Shown here: piece after piece, positions 29,657-38,529 of the stretch
Layout of the letters: every line of letters starts with the position of its first letter
How positions within the stretch are numbered: position 1 is the first letter of the stretch
From: Trichomonas vaginalis G3
Taxonomy: Eukaryota; Parabasalia; Trichomonadida; Trichomonadidae
Assembly (NCBI RefSeq): GCF_026262505.1
Contig: NC_067206.1
Location: 30,457,896-30,521,895, forward strand
Reading direction: 5' to 3'
DNA length: 64,000 nucleotides
The notes under the pieces: generated by a model
The model's database searches: none
Seen by the model: the letters and a program-made list of their open reading frames with translations, nothing else
Told to the model about the DNA's origin: nothing
Translations under genes and position numbers: made by a program

Positions 29657-29899
29657 ATGGGTTTCTTTGGAAGAATAGGAAACTTCTTTCGAAATGTTGG
29701 AAGAGGTATATGGAATGGAATAAAAACCGTAGGAAGAGGAATTTGGAACGGAGTCAAAAATATTGGCAAAAGAGTAGGTCAGTTCGTTGGTATTATACCT
29801 AAAGACCCTGAACCAGAAGAACAAGCTCCTGTTATACAACAGCCTGAACCTGCACCACAGTCAAGTTGGCAACCAAATCCAACACCTCAACCGTATTAA
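29657..29899 (+). CDS. Small amphipathic MGFFG protein of Z (80 aa)
   Basis: The N-terminal half contains a duplicated amphipathic unit (GRGIWNGIKTV, then GRGIWNGVKNI) with basic residues between. The C-terminal half is Pro/Gln-rich. The Met-Gly start could be myristoylated. The pattern resembles membrane-active minor capsid peptides such as adenovirus pVI; this is inference. TTTTTACATATAGTAAAATG marks the start. Confidence 0.55.
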   Translation: MGFFGRIGNFFRNVGRGIWNGIKTVGRGIWNGVKNIGKRVGQFVGIIPKDPEPEEQAPVIQQPEPAPQSSWQPNPTPQPY

Positions 29900-29901
29900 A
29901 A

Positions 29902-30750
29902 TTATATTTTTACCGTTCGATAGTAGTTGTATATGAAACTAAGTTCTAAGTAAAACACATGGTATAATGGAATTATTCTTTTTCTTCCATCTGTAGTAAA
30001 CCATACTTGAAAGTCTGAAATACTTCCACTCGGTGGTTCATATAGCTTTGTAGGTTTTTCGTAAAAGTCATTTGCCAAGCATAAAAAAGAGTTTTGTGCA
30101 CCAGAAAATGAAGCATGAACGATAATAGCATCTGAGTCGAAAACATCTTTAAATAAATATGGTTCATCTCTTGCATATCGACTGTAAATATTTGCTAAAG
30201 GAAGTTCGACTTTCTGATTTAACATTCTTTGCAAATAATACCATGACATTGCAGTGAATTCTGTATATATTTGTTCGTCTTTATTTGGATTGTCTTCGTA
30301 GATTTGAAATGACACTTGTGAATTTTGTTTGTCATATACAATTCTCACATAAAGTGTGCTATTGGTATTTGCATATTCATCAGCATATTTTGCATAACAT
30401 GAGTTTATTTTATCTTCTATATTTTTTAACGCAGTCTGTAGAGAAGATGAAAGGTCAACTTGTATTAGCTCAATTTCTTCCCACATTTTTCGTTTCCCTT
30501 CAGATATATAATCTATATGAAACCTTACAATAAATGGAAAACTTTTATCTTCTACAGACACAAATTTTATTCTACGAAAGCCAACAGCTTTTGTGACGGA
30601 TGGGTCTCTTAACCATCTTAATGGGTAGTCAAAACGATAGCCTTCATGCTTTACGGTATCTGTCTCAAACTTTTGACCGACATTCGTAAAAAGTTCATCT
30701 AATGGTTTAGTTGTAGCAACTCTTGAATTTTCTTTTTCTATTGGAAGCAT
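29902..30750 (-). CDS. Maverick 'YP-x-R/H-W' family protein of Z, whole (282 aa)
   Basis: This is the only uninterrupted member in the window. An N-terminal charged segment is followed by YRFDYPLRWL, several beta strands (KFVSVEDKSFPFIVRFHI), a helical middle and an aromatic C-terminus ending YNYYRTVKI. I cannot name the family. Other copies are at 920, 21028 and (a fragment) 36630. It is divergent from the fibre gene over only 18 bp and convergent with the small amphipathic gene. Confidence 0.65.
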   Translation of the reverse strand: MLPIEKENSRVATTKPLDELFTNVGQKFETDTVKHEGYRFDYPLRWLRDPSVTKAVGFRRIKFVSVEDKSFPFIVRFHIDYISEGKRKMWEEIELIQVDLSSSLQTALKNIEDKINSCYAKYADEYANTNSTLYVRIVYDKQNSQVSFQIYEDNPNKDEQIYTEFTAMSWYYLQRMLNQKVELPLANIYSRYARDEPYLFKDVFDSDAIIVHASFSGAQNSFLCLANDFYEKPTKLYEPPSGSISDFQVWFTTDGRKRIIPLYHVFYLELSFIYNYYRTVKI

Positions 30751-30768
30751 ATTTTATCTAGAATAAAA
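30751..30768. promoter_or_regulatory. 18-bp divergent start region with TCTA
   Basis: ATTTTATCTAGAATAAAA separates two ATGs and reads nearly alike in both directions. TCTA boxes in AT-rich sequence about 11 bp before the ATG are known as late promoters in the giant virus CroV and its virophage mavirus; the likeness is suggestive only. Confidence 0.4.
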
Positions 30769-32148
30769 ATGTCAAATGAAACAGCGTCTATGAGAGAAAT
30801 ACAACACAACCGACAACTCATTTTGCAAGCTCTAAATAAGAACACAACAAACTTTTCAAACTATTCTAAGATATCTGAGTCATTGAAAGAAGGAAACTTA
30901 AAACTGACATTAAACCCAATGACAGATGAGTTTCTATTTCAAGACAACAAGAACCATACTGTTTGTATAAATCCAACAAAAAGAACTTTAAACGAGAAAC
31001 CTATAGATGAACTTCTTTTGAAAGCAGATATTGACAACAAAGCTGACAAAGAGTATGTCATTGAAAAAGTTCAAGAAGAACATGACAGAGCAGATGCAAC
31101 ATATGCAACAAAAGAACATACTCATCCTGAACTAGCAGACAAAACATATGTTGACAATAAAATGTCAAGTGAAGTGACAAGAGCTGAAAACGAATATTCT
31201 AAAAAGACTCATACACATACCATTGCAAATATTACAAACTTACAAGAAACCTTAAACAGGAAAAGTGACGTTGGACATACACATACCATTGCAAATATTA
31301 CAAACTTACAAGAAACCTTAAACAGGAAAAGTGACGTTGGACATACACATACCATTGCAAATATAACAGACTTAAACGTTAGCCTTGAAAAGAAGGCAGA
31401 TAAGAACCATACACACGATTTCTTCGCAACTGTTGGTATAGAAAATATTGCAGGAACGGTTGAAGAACCTGATGGAACTGGTGGGGATGTATTAAATTGG
31501 AAACCTCCTAACTTTCCACAAGGTTTAACATCGGAGGATGACATAACGACGATGAAATACATTAGATGTAGAAATGTCTATGTCATGGAGGATGAAAACA
31601 ATGTTAAATTCACTGCTCAAGATTTATATGATAAAAAAGCTGACAAAACATATGTTAACGATGAGTTAGATAAAAAAGCTGACAAAACAGAGCTTCAAAC
31701 GTTAAAGACAGAAATACTTCAAACAGTATATCCTATAGGTTCTATTTATGTTTCAATGAACTCTACCAAACCAGAAGTAGTACTTGGTTTTGGAACTTGG
31801 ACTCAAATAGTCGACAGGTTTTTGTATTGTGCAAACTCTTCAAAGGAAACAGGTGGAAGTAAAACGATTTCAGGTGAAAACTTACCTGCACACAGTCACT
31901 ACATAGATTTAAGTACATCTGAAGCAGGTTGGCATAAGCATAGATTTTGGGATTGGTCAGCAATGAAAAAAGGTAAAGGATATGATGTTAAAGACGACGT
32001 TCAGTTTGCTATAAATTGTTTCTGGGGTAGCACACAGGGAGAAGGAAACCATACACATCGCGTTTCAGGGTATACGCAAACAACGGGACAAAGTAAAGAC
32101 TACATGCCACCTTACATGACAGTTTACGCATGGTATAGAAATGCTTAG
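30769..32148 (+). CDS. Phage-like fibre protein with tail-collar C-terminus, Z copy (459 aa)
   Basis: The frame is whole. A helical N-terminal anchor (1-80) precedes shaft repeats of the type KADKxHTH and HTHTIANITNLQETL (a 66-bp unit duplicated in tandem near 31213-31345). A globular C-terminus follows (YPIGSIYVSMNS, FGTWTQIVDRF, GGSKTISGENLPAHSH, DYMPPYMTVYAWYR) as in phage T4 gp10 or tail-collar domains. It probably forms a trimeric receptor-binding fibre. Its TELQTLKTEILQT linker and head are nearly identical to those of X although the rest differs. It overlaps the integrase end by 4 bp. Confidence 0.8.
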   Translation: MSNETASMREIQHNRQLILQALNKNTTNFSNYSKISESLKEGNLKLTLNPMTDEFLFQDNKNHTVCINPTKRTLNEKPIDELLLKADIDNKADKEYVIEKVQEEHDRADATYATKEHTHPELADKTYVDNKMSSEVTRAENEYSKKTHTHTIANITNLQETLNRKSDVGHTHTIANITNLQETLNRKSDVGHTHTIANITDLNVSLEKKADKNHTHDFFATVGIENIAGTVEEPDGTGGDVLNWKPPNFPQGLTSEDDITTMKYIRCRNVYVMEDENNVKFTAQDLYDKKADKTYVNDELDKKADKTELQTLKTEILQTVYPIGSIYVSMNSTKPEVVLGFGTWTQIVDRFLYCANSSKETGGSKTISGENLPAHSHYIDLSTSEAGWHKHRFWDWSAMKKGKGYDVKDDVQFAINCFWGSTQGEGNHTHRVSGYTQTTGQSKDYMPPYMTVYAWYRNA

Positions 32149-33104
32149 TCGTCATTTTCAACTTCTTTAGCATATTCGTCAGGAGTTGTCTTATATTTGT
32201 TAGGAACTGTCTTTGAAAGTATACCACCTTGAACCTTAACAAGTTTGAAACGAGGTCTGACAATAGTAGTTTTATCTTCTGCTTGCAGTCTGTACATTTT
32301 GCCATGTTTGCCTAAAACTTCATAATATTCTCTTGTATACTTTCTTCTATTTTTACGAACACGAATATGAGTACCTGTCGAGTTCCCATTGTTGTCATAG
32401 TCAATAGTATTTTCATATGGGTCGCGTTTAGGTATTTCTATTTTTACTTTGTCACCTTTCTGAAGTTTGAAGCCTGGCATTCTTTCTTGTTTGTCTCTTT
32501 TGACTAAACTATTAAATATATAGTCTTTCTCTAAGTCGGGGTTGTTTTTCATTTCTTCGGGGGAGTGGTTTCCCAAACCTTTTTGTTTACGGCTATTGTA
32601 AATATTTAAAACTTGTCTCATCTTTGCCATGGAGAAGTGCCTATATTTGTCGTCATATGACATTTCATCTACCTCACCACCTTGTGGTTGGTTTAAGTCT
32701 CTTAAGATTTTTATACAACTGTCAATGACACCAAGAGCAGAATGGTTTTGGTCGACAATGAAATATTGGTTTACATTTTTTGAACGCAGATAGTTTTTTA
32801 CATCATCTGATTTGAAAGAACTTTCACAGTCAGATGTCAGTTTTGTTGGATGGTATTTGTCAACGAATATTGTCAAAGCAGTTTTCACATCTAAAATATT
32901 TTTGGACCATAATGGTATGGCTTCACAGTATCTTGTGTTTTGACCGACAAATATTAGCCAGTATGGTGGTCCATCTGTTCTAACTCTCGGAATGTTTTCC
33001 AAGATATCCATAAACCAAGCATTTGGTGTTGAACTAAAGATTTTTACCATGAGTGCTTTCTTTGTCGCTTTAGAAACATAGGGGTCCTTGTTTGGATTCG
33101 TCAT
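32145..33104 (-). CDS. Polinton integrase (rve family) of Z (319 aa)
   Basis: Asp33 (WFMDIL) and Asp92 (LTSDCES) sit in the expected strands of the rve core. The ALGVID...ILRDLNQ helix follows. The C-terminal third is basic and beta-rich (YYEVLGKHGKMYRLQAED), similar in role to the chromo-like end of the X enzyme. The frame is open. Its start is 17 bp from the divergent small gene at 33122. Confidence 0.8.
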   Translation of the reverse strand: MTNPNKDPYVSKATKKALMVKIFSSTPNAWFMDILENIPRVRTDGPPYWLIFVGQNTRYCEAIPLWSKNILDVKTALTIFVDKYHPTKLTSDCESSFKSDDVKNYLRSKNVNQYFIVDQNHSALGVIDSCIKILRDLNQPQGGEVDEMSYDDKYRHFSMAKMRQVLNIYNSRKQKGLGNHSPEEMKNNPDLEKDYIFNSLVKRDKQERMPGFKLQKGDKVKIEIPKRDPYENTIDYDNNGNSTGTHIRVRKNRRKYTREYYEVLGKHGKMYRLQAEDKTTIVRPRFKLVKVQGGILSKTVPNKYKTTPDEYAKEVENDD

Positions 33105-33121
33105 TTTTTAACCCATAAGAA

Positions 33122-33523
33122 ATGGGTTTATTTGGCGCATTAGCAGGAGTTGCATCCAGATTTTTGCCCGCAGTGGGAACAATAGCTAGAGGTGCATTTG
33201 GAATTGGAAGGAAGATTTTGAGTACATTAGGTATACTGAAAGAGAAAGCACAACCTATTATACAAACTGTACAGAAAGGTTGGGATGTAGCACGAGATGC
33301 AGCAAATCTTATTCCAAATCCTGAAACAAGAGGAAAAGTTCAAGGATGGATGGACAATGTAGGAAGACAAGCAGGAAACTATTATAACAAAGCAAATGAC
33401 TACTATAACCAAGCAGGACACTATATGGACCAAGGTGAAAGATTCTTTAACAGAGGATATAACCATGCACAACAATGGGTAAACAATAACCAACCTCAAC
33501 CGCCTCAAACGTGGGGAATGTAA
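33122..33523 (+). CDS. Small amphipathic MGLFG protein of Z (133 aa)
   Basis: The hydrophobic N-terminus (MGLFGALAGVASRFLPAVGT) is followed by amphipathic helices and a Tyr/Asn/Gln-rich C-terminus with a repeated YYNKANDYYNQAGHYMDQG pattern. It is likely a membrane-active or minor capsid protein, in the same class as 29657 and perhaps 535 of X. The family is not formally recognised. Confidence 0.55.
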   Translation: MGLFGALAGVASRFLPAVGTIARGAFGIGRKILSTLGILKEKAQPIIQTVQKGWDVARDAANLIPNPETRGKVQGWMDNVGRQAGNYYNKANDYYNQAGHYMDQGERFFNRGYNHAQQWVNNNQPQPPQTWGM

Positions 33524-33542
33524 AGTTTTTTACTGAGATGAA

Positions 33543-33698
33543 ATGAACAATACAGCATTGAGACAAATGGGTTCAAGATGGATTTGTCGGCTTCCAGCAG
33601 TTACACAACCACGTGTTTGTCAAGTTCTTCCTATACCTCAGGAAGTTTTAGACCGACTTAAAAAACAACAACAACCAGTTGAAAACAAACCAAACTAA
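33543..33698 (+). CDS. Tiny Z protein (51 aa)
   Basis: ATG at 33543 gives MNNTALRQMGSRWICRLPAV and a polar Gln/Pro-rich tail. TTTTTTACTGAGATGAAATG precedes it and is repeated exactly before the next gene at 33718, which supports its being a real gene. The function is unknown. Confidence 0.5.
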   Translation: MNNTALRQMGSRWICRLPAVTQPRVCQVLPIPQEVLDRLKKQQQPVENKPN

Positions 33699-33717
33699 AA
33701 TTTTTTACTGAGATGAA

Positions 33718-34302
33718 ATGACCGAAGAAGTTGAAACGGTAGATTTGACACCACAAACAAAAAGTTCAGAACCATTGTCAAAACCTGTCAAAGAACTTAC
33801 CGATGAAGAGAAAAATTCAATAATAGAAAGTGCCAGGTCTGGAAATACAAACCCTAACTATAAAGTCACTTTTCATAGAAATGGAACGGCTAGTATCTCA
33901 AAAAAGAAACAGACTCTCACAAATAAAATATTGAAGTCTGAAGGAGCTTTCGAGACAACAGATGGAAAAGTTTACTTCACTGACCAACAGTTCATTATAG
34001 AACATCTCATTGACTTAGAGTCGAAATATTCTAAACTTTACAACAAACACAAAAAGTTGAAAGGAAAACAAAAACAAATGGCATATGATATTTATGAAGA
34101 TGTTGACGACACAACCATACCTGCAAGTGAGGTAAAGTCAGATGAACCGAAAAGTGACGAAAAACCGATAGAAGAAGAAAAACCAAAAACTGAAGATAAA
34201 CCAAAACCAAAGTTTAGTTTCCAAACTAAACCAAGTCAACCTTCATTAGCTGGTATGGGTTGGCGTCAAAGACTTATGGCAGCAGGCGGTTATGTAAAGT
34301 AA
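33718..34302 (+). CDS. Maverick SG-x-x-P module protein of Z (194 aa)
   Basis: Residues about 25-75 (LTDEEKNSIIESARSGNTNP, then YKVTFHRNGTASISKKKQTL) match the module at 22218 and 24773 of X. A helical Lys-rich segment and a Pro/Glu/Lys-rich linker follow, and the protein ends GWRQRLMAAGGYVK. The function is unknown. It precedes the polymerase gene. The start has the TTTTTTACTGAGATGAAATG leader. Confidence 0.6.
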   Translation: MTEEVETVDLTPQTKSSEPLSKPVKELTDEEKNSIIESARSGNTNPNYKVTFHRNGTASISKKKQTLTNKILKSEGAFETTDGKVYFTDQQFIIEHLIDLESKYSKLYNKHKKLKGKQKQMAYDIYEDVDDTTIPASEVKSDEPKSDEKPIEEEKPKTEDKPKPKFSFQTKPSQPSLAGMGWRQRLMAAGGYVK

Positions 34303-34336
34303 AGAAAAAAAAACATATTTTTTTATTTTTATAAAA

Positions 34337-36481
34337 ATGCCCCCATATAGAATGGATAGAAAATCTGCTAGAATAAAAGCAGAGTTAGAAAGATATGGTT
34401 GGAGAGTTTCGAAGAAGTTTAAATATAGGAAGGGAAGACCCATAAAAGTCTATGACAAACTGGCTGGTCTGACCTACGAAATGGATTTGGAAACAGCACG
34501 TGCCAATTATCCAAACAGACTAGAGAGGTTAGAAGAAGAACGTCTTATGGACATGCCTTTCGATGTTAGTGAACCTCAAGTTGAAGGACACGACGGCTTT
34601 GCCAGATTCTACTGGAAACATGACGAACAATTGCATCCTTTGAGAAGGAAAAAAGGAAAAGGTGAAGACGCACATGCTCCCATGGAAAGAACAAGATATG
34701 CATATGAAAAGTATCGTGAAGTTAGAAGTCAAATTACATCTGGTCGAACCTTTACAGTAAACTTTGACGAAGGAAAGAACAAAGAAGGCTTCATGGGAGT
34801 ACTTGCTGCCATACAAGACGGAAATAAGAAAGGATACAATCTCAGATTGACCATAACAGATTTGGACGGTCATATATACTATGCGCATGGCAATGTCACA
34901 ACAGCTGCAATGCTTCTTGACGCTTTCAAGACTACAAAGAGAGAACAAATGGTTGACTCCGACTCAGACATTTTGAATGCAATTGAAGGAATTGCAAGTG
35001 TAAAATTTGAATGGTACCAACCGAACCCTCAAGCAGTCAGACAACATGCTGGATACTTCCCGTTCATAAATAAGTCTGACATTGACTTGACAAGGTATGG
35101 AATTTACAATTCCATTGAAACAATTGTCAACGAACCTTGCATTCTTACATGTCTCAGGAACTCTGGTCTTGTTACAGATGAGAAGATGAAGTATCTTGAG
35201 TCATGTGTGAAGACAAGGTACATTCTCAGAGGTCAATTGGCAAAAATTGCACCGTTGGCAAATGTCAATATCCGAGTCAACATACCGACTGAGAAAGGTT
35301 CTTCACATGACGACTATGTTGTTGACAAAGACTTACCATGGTTGAAGATTGTAATTGTCCACAACCACTTCATGTTGAACGAAAGTCTTATGTTCGGAAA
35401 AGGCAAGTGCAACATTGTCAGAGCTGTTAACATTCTTTTCGAGAAAGGTTTGTTGGAACCGATTCCAGATGACAAGCTGACAGAAAGTTTTGTACCAAAA
35501 GACGAAACAAACTTTTCACTGTTAGCAAGACCAAAAGTTGTTCCAGACAAAGTTCTAGTACAAAAGAAGTACACAATTCCAAAAGGAGTTGGATTGTTCG
35601 GATACCAACCTGAACCAGAAGAACTTCCAATGAGGTTGCAAGAACTTCAAGATGCTATAAACAAACTCCCATTGAGACATCCAATCGACGTCAAATTGTA
35701 TTGGAGAGCATCAGAGTTAGGTCAGAAGGTTTTATATGAAACAGGTTGCTTCGACGATGTTTATGAGATAACAGGAGAAGTTTCTCAGAAGATAAGAGAC
35801 TCGCTTGAATTTCCAAAAACTGGTCCGATTGGATGCGATAAGTTCGACTCAGATGAAAAAATATACTATGTCGACCTTAACGCCGCATACATGAGGTTCG
35901 TCCAATATATCCCGACTGGAATTCCAAACGAAGATGGTGAGTTCCCAGGAAGGAACTATACAGTTGGAAAAGTCATACAACAACTGTATGATATTAGGAA
36001 AGCTTCAAACCCCAAACTTGCAATGACACTCAAATTGCTTATGAATTCGACATGGGGATATTCCATTAAGAAACCTCAAGAGATGAAGAGTAAACATTAT
36101 GAGAAGGTCGACAACTTTGTTGAAAGGTTTTCTCCTTTTGTTTTGAAGTACGAATTCACTCAAGGTCAAAGTGGCTTAGTAACCACATTAAAACCTATTG
36201 TCGAACATTGGTCTTACCCTCAGTTCGCAAAGGCAGTCCTTGACAACTACAACAAATTCTTCTCGGAAGTCAAATCCAAAGTGAAGGTTTACTATGAGAA
36301 CATTGACGCACTCATGACGAACGAAGAAGGGTACAACAAACTCATTGAAATGGGCATGGTCGGTGAAAAGATGGGTCAATTCAAATTGGACAAAATTTTC
36401 ACCGAAGTTCATGTCCTCTCCAAGCGTAAGTATTGGGGCATACTTGAAGACGGCACAGAAATAAAACATTGCATGAAATAA
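34337..36481 (+). CDS. Divergent family-B DNA polymerase of Z (714 aa)
   Basis: The open frame has a basic N-terminal region. In its C-terminal third it shows YYVDLNAAYMRFVQYIPTG where motif A is expected, KLLMNSTWGYS (motif B), YYENIDAL (motif C position) and KRKYWGIL. These are recognisable but far from the X pPolB, and canonical exonuclease motifs are not obvious. It is probably the replication polymerase of this element lineage. GC and codon use look somewhat higher and more regular than in X genes. Confidence 0.65.
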   Translation: MPPYRMDRKSARIKAELERYGWRVSKKFKYRKGRPIKVYDKLAGLTYEMDLETARANYPNRLERLEEERLMDMPFDVSEPQVEGHDGFARFYWKHDEQLHPLRRKKGKGEDAHAPMERTRYAYEKYREVRSQITSGRTFTVNFDEGKNKEGFMGVLAAIQDGNKKGYNLRLTITDLDGHIYYAHGNVTTAAMLLDAFKTTKREQMVDSDSDILNAIEGIASVKFEWYQPNPQAVRQHAGYFPFINKSDIDLTRYGIYNSIETIVNEPCILTCLRNSGLVTDEKMKYLESCVKTRYILRGQLAKIAPLANVNIRVNIPTEKGSSHDDYVVDKDLPWLKIVIVHNHFMLNESLMFGKGKCNIVRAVNILFEKGLLEPIPDDKLTESFVPKDETNFSLLARPKVVPDKVLVQKKYTIPKGVGLFGYQPEPEELPMRLQELQDAINKLPLRHPIDVKLYWRASELGQKVLYETGCFDDVYEITGEVSQKIRDSLEFPKTGPIGCDKFDSDEKIYYVDLNAAYMRFVQYIPTGIPNEDGEFPGRNYTVGKVIQQLYDIRKASNPKLAMTLKLLMNSTWGYSIKKPQEMKSKHYEKVDNFVERFSPFVLKYEFTQGQSGLVTTLKPIVEHWSYPQFAKAVLDNYNKFFSEVKSKVKVYYENIDALMTNEEGYNKLIEMGMVGEKMGQFKLDKIFTEVHVLSKRKYWGILEDGTEIKHCMK

Positions 36482-36524
36482 AAATTTATTTTTTAAAAAG
36501 TGACATTTTTTTATTTTATTTGAA

Positions 36525-36629
36525 ATGTACGCTGAGTTTGTTGGAGAAGACCGTTGGGAAACTTGTTTGTTAGATGAGAAATATGAAATGGCATACTATT
36601 TTAAAACAATATATTTTTACATATATTAA
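36525..36629 (+). CDS. Possible tiny Z protein (34 aa)
   Basis: ATG at 36525 gives MYAEFVGEDRWETCLLDEKY and a hydrophobic end. A TTTTTTATTTTATTTGAAATG leader precedes it and the next ATG follows at once. It is low confidence because of its length. Confidence 0.25.
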   Translation: MYAEFVGEDRWETCLLDEKYEMAYYFKTIYFYIY

Positions 36630-36800
36630 ATGCTTCAGGTTGAAAAACAAAGAACAAAAGTAGCAGATACAAAACCGTTAGACTATATCTTTACAAATGC
36701 TGGTAGGACTATTTCAGATGAAGAAATTTCATCCCGAATATACAGGTTTGACTATCCAATTCGTTGGCTTCAAAGTCCTTCAGATGCAAAATTCAATTTC
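36630..36800 (+). pseudogene. Maverick 'YP-x-R/H-W' family protein, N-terminal fragment in Z
   Basis: It starts like the protein at 29902-30750 (ADTKPLDYIFTNAG, then YRFDYPIRWL) in the opposite orientation and then loses similarity. It abuts the 22-bp repeat array, which looks like the edge of the cassette shared with X. It is broken. Confidence 0.6.
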
Positions 36801-36940
36801 GATTTTCAGCGCACCTCTTCCAGACAACCAGAAGCCGAGGGACTTGTTGGCTTTGTCCTTGCGCAAGTACTGCTTAACAACTTCATTTATCTCTATAAGG
36901 TAAATTGCCTCATCTAATGGCTCGATGTTGTCCATTGCAC

Positions 36941-37420
36941 TGCTTCAGAACAATACTTGTACTTTTTCAGAACAATACTTGTACTGTTTCAGAACAATAC
37001 TTGTACTTTTTCAGAACAATACTTGCACTGCTTCAGAACAATACTTGTACTTTTTCAGAACAAGACTTGTACTTTTTCAGAACAATACTTGTTCTTTTTC
37101 AGAACAAATTTCCCGTAAAAGCTCTCAATTTGTGAGAAAAATTTTCTGTTTCAGAACAATACTTGTACTTTTTCAGAACAATACTTGTACTGTTTCAGAA
37201 CAATACTTGTACTTTTTCAGAACAATACTTGTACTGTTTCAGAACAATACTTGTACTTTTTCAGAACAATACTTGCACTGCTTCAGAACAATATTTGTAC
37301 TTTTTCAGAACAATACTTGTACTGCTTCAGAACAATACTTGTACTTTTTCAGAACAATACTTGCACTGCTTCAGAACAATATTTGTACTTTTTCAGAACA
37401 ATATTTGTACTGTTTCAAGA
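36941..37420. repeat. 22-bp iteron-like array 2 with central core
   Basis: About 20 units of 22 bp, each with ACAATACTTGT (or ACAAGACTTGT) and a CTTTTTCAG or CTGTTTCAG spacer, stand on both sides of a core CGTAAAAGCTCTCAATTTGT (from about 37114). The core resembles those of arrays 1 and 3. The array is immediately upstream of a KilA-N gene. The left flank GGTAAATTGCCTC is also found left of array 3. All frames stay open across it, which is a consequence of the repeat. Confidence 0.8.
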
Positions 37421-37422
37421 CA

Positions 37423-38104
37423 ATGTCCGACGTACCACCAACCGAGCCCATTCCCAAACCAGTTCACGAACAAATCTAATGGCGAAACATTCACAAAAGG
37501 CACTTACAACGGTATTGAAGTCTTACGTAGAGACAAGGATGGTTATATAAATGCAACAAAGATGTGTCAGCAGTTTAGGAAAGACTTTAGAAGGTTGTTG
37601 GAAAATAAGTCCTGGGAAGAGTATTATAAGGCATTTTGTGAAGAATATACCAACCCGCGGAAAACAGCGGGTTGCTTTTTATACAAAATTCATGCAGGAA
37701 TTCCTGATGAAATCAAACAGGTTAGAGGAACGTATGTAGACCCAAGACTTGTAAACTATATAGCAATGTGGGCTTCTCCAAAATATTGTATAGCAGTTGG
37801 AAAAATTCTGGACTCCATAGACAAGAAAGTTCATGAGAAATTAGATGAAGAAGAACTTGAAGATACAGTAGAGAATGCAAAACCTTTGTTCGAAGAAGAA
37901 GTTAGAAAAATGCATGAAAAACAAATAGAACATGAACGTGAGATATGTTCTGGTTATAGAGACTCGCCATACGAACTAGACCAATGGGAACAAGAAGATT
38001 TAAAGAGAGAATTTAGAGAATATGAACTCGCTAAGATAGCATTTGAAGCTGCAGAAAAGAAGTTAAAAGTTTGGGGTCGTTTTGTACAAAAATATTGTGA
38101 GTAA
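37423..38104 (+). pseudogene. KilA-N protein of Z
   Basis: This is a clear KilA-N domain: NGIEVLRRDKDGYINATKMC at its start and YVDPRLVNYIAMWASPKYC at its end. A highly charged helical tail follows (EEEVRKMHEKQIEHEREICS). KilA-N proteins of viruses and phages bind DNA. A GC-rich hairpin (ACCCGCGG...AGCGGGTT) lies inside the domain near 37650-37674. It probably regulates through the adjacent repeat arrays or palindromes; that is inference. It looks broken about once near its beginning. Confidence 0.75.
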
Positions 38105-38136
38105 ATGAACCATTTTTTTCGACAAAAATATATTTT

Positions 38137-38185
38137 AGGGTAGAAGGTTAGATCTAACCTGTCTTCTACCCTCTTTTCTACCCTC
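38137..38185. promoter_or_regulatory. GGGTAGA-box palindrome cluster, Z type, site 1
   Basis: The core GGTTAGATCTAACC (38146-38159) has GGGTAGA on the left and two TCTACCC boxes on the right. The layout equals the X clusters, but every box has changed from GGTGA to GGTAGA or GGTTAGA. Confidence 0.75.
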
Positions 38186-38291
38186 TTGAATTTTCATGAC
38201 TTCTTCGTAAATGTTTTGTCAAGACTTCTTCATAAATGTTTTGTCAAGACTTCTTCATCGTAATGAGTGTAAAGGACCCAAAAATATATTT

Positions 38292-38341
38292 TAGGGTAGA
38301 AGGTTAGATCTAACCTGTCTTCTACCCTCTTTTCTACCCTC
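38292..38341. promoter_or_regulatory. GGGTAGA-box palindrome cluster, Z type, site 2
   Basis: This is a second copy about 156 bp after site 1 with identical boxes (core 38302-38315). Around both lie short tandem repeats of about 25 bp containing GTAAATGTTTTGTCA (38190-38440). There is no gene in 38105-38529. Confidence 0.75.
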
Positions 38342-38529
38342 TTGAATTTTCATGATTTCATCGTAAATGTTTTGTCATGAATTTCATCGTAAATGTTTTG
38401 TCATGATTTCATCGTAAATGTTTTGTCAAGACTTCTTCGTACATGTTTTCTAACCTCATGAGTTTTCCCGAAATAAAAAATAAAGTTGGTTTTTTTAAAA
38501 AAATATTTTTTTATTTTTATTGTAAGAAC

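Noticed and set aside
30769-32148. Bacteriophage or bacterial contamination (tail fibre, KilA-N, HNH genes)
   Set aside because: These genes sit inside elements with Polinton capsid, integrase, pPolB and TIRs. Base composition fits the surroundings, and host genes with trichomonad initiators follow on the same sequence.
36925-37479. Long open frames in all plus-strand phases across the 22-bp repeats
   Set aside because: The repeat unit has no stop in any phase, so open frames arise automatically. The translation is a low-complexity loop and shows no start context; I treat it as non-coding array 2.
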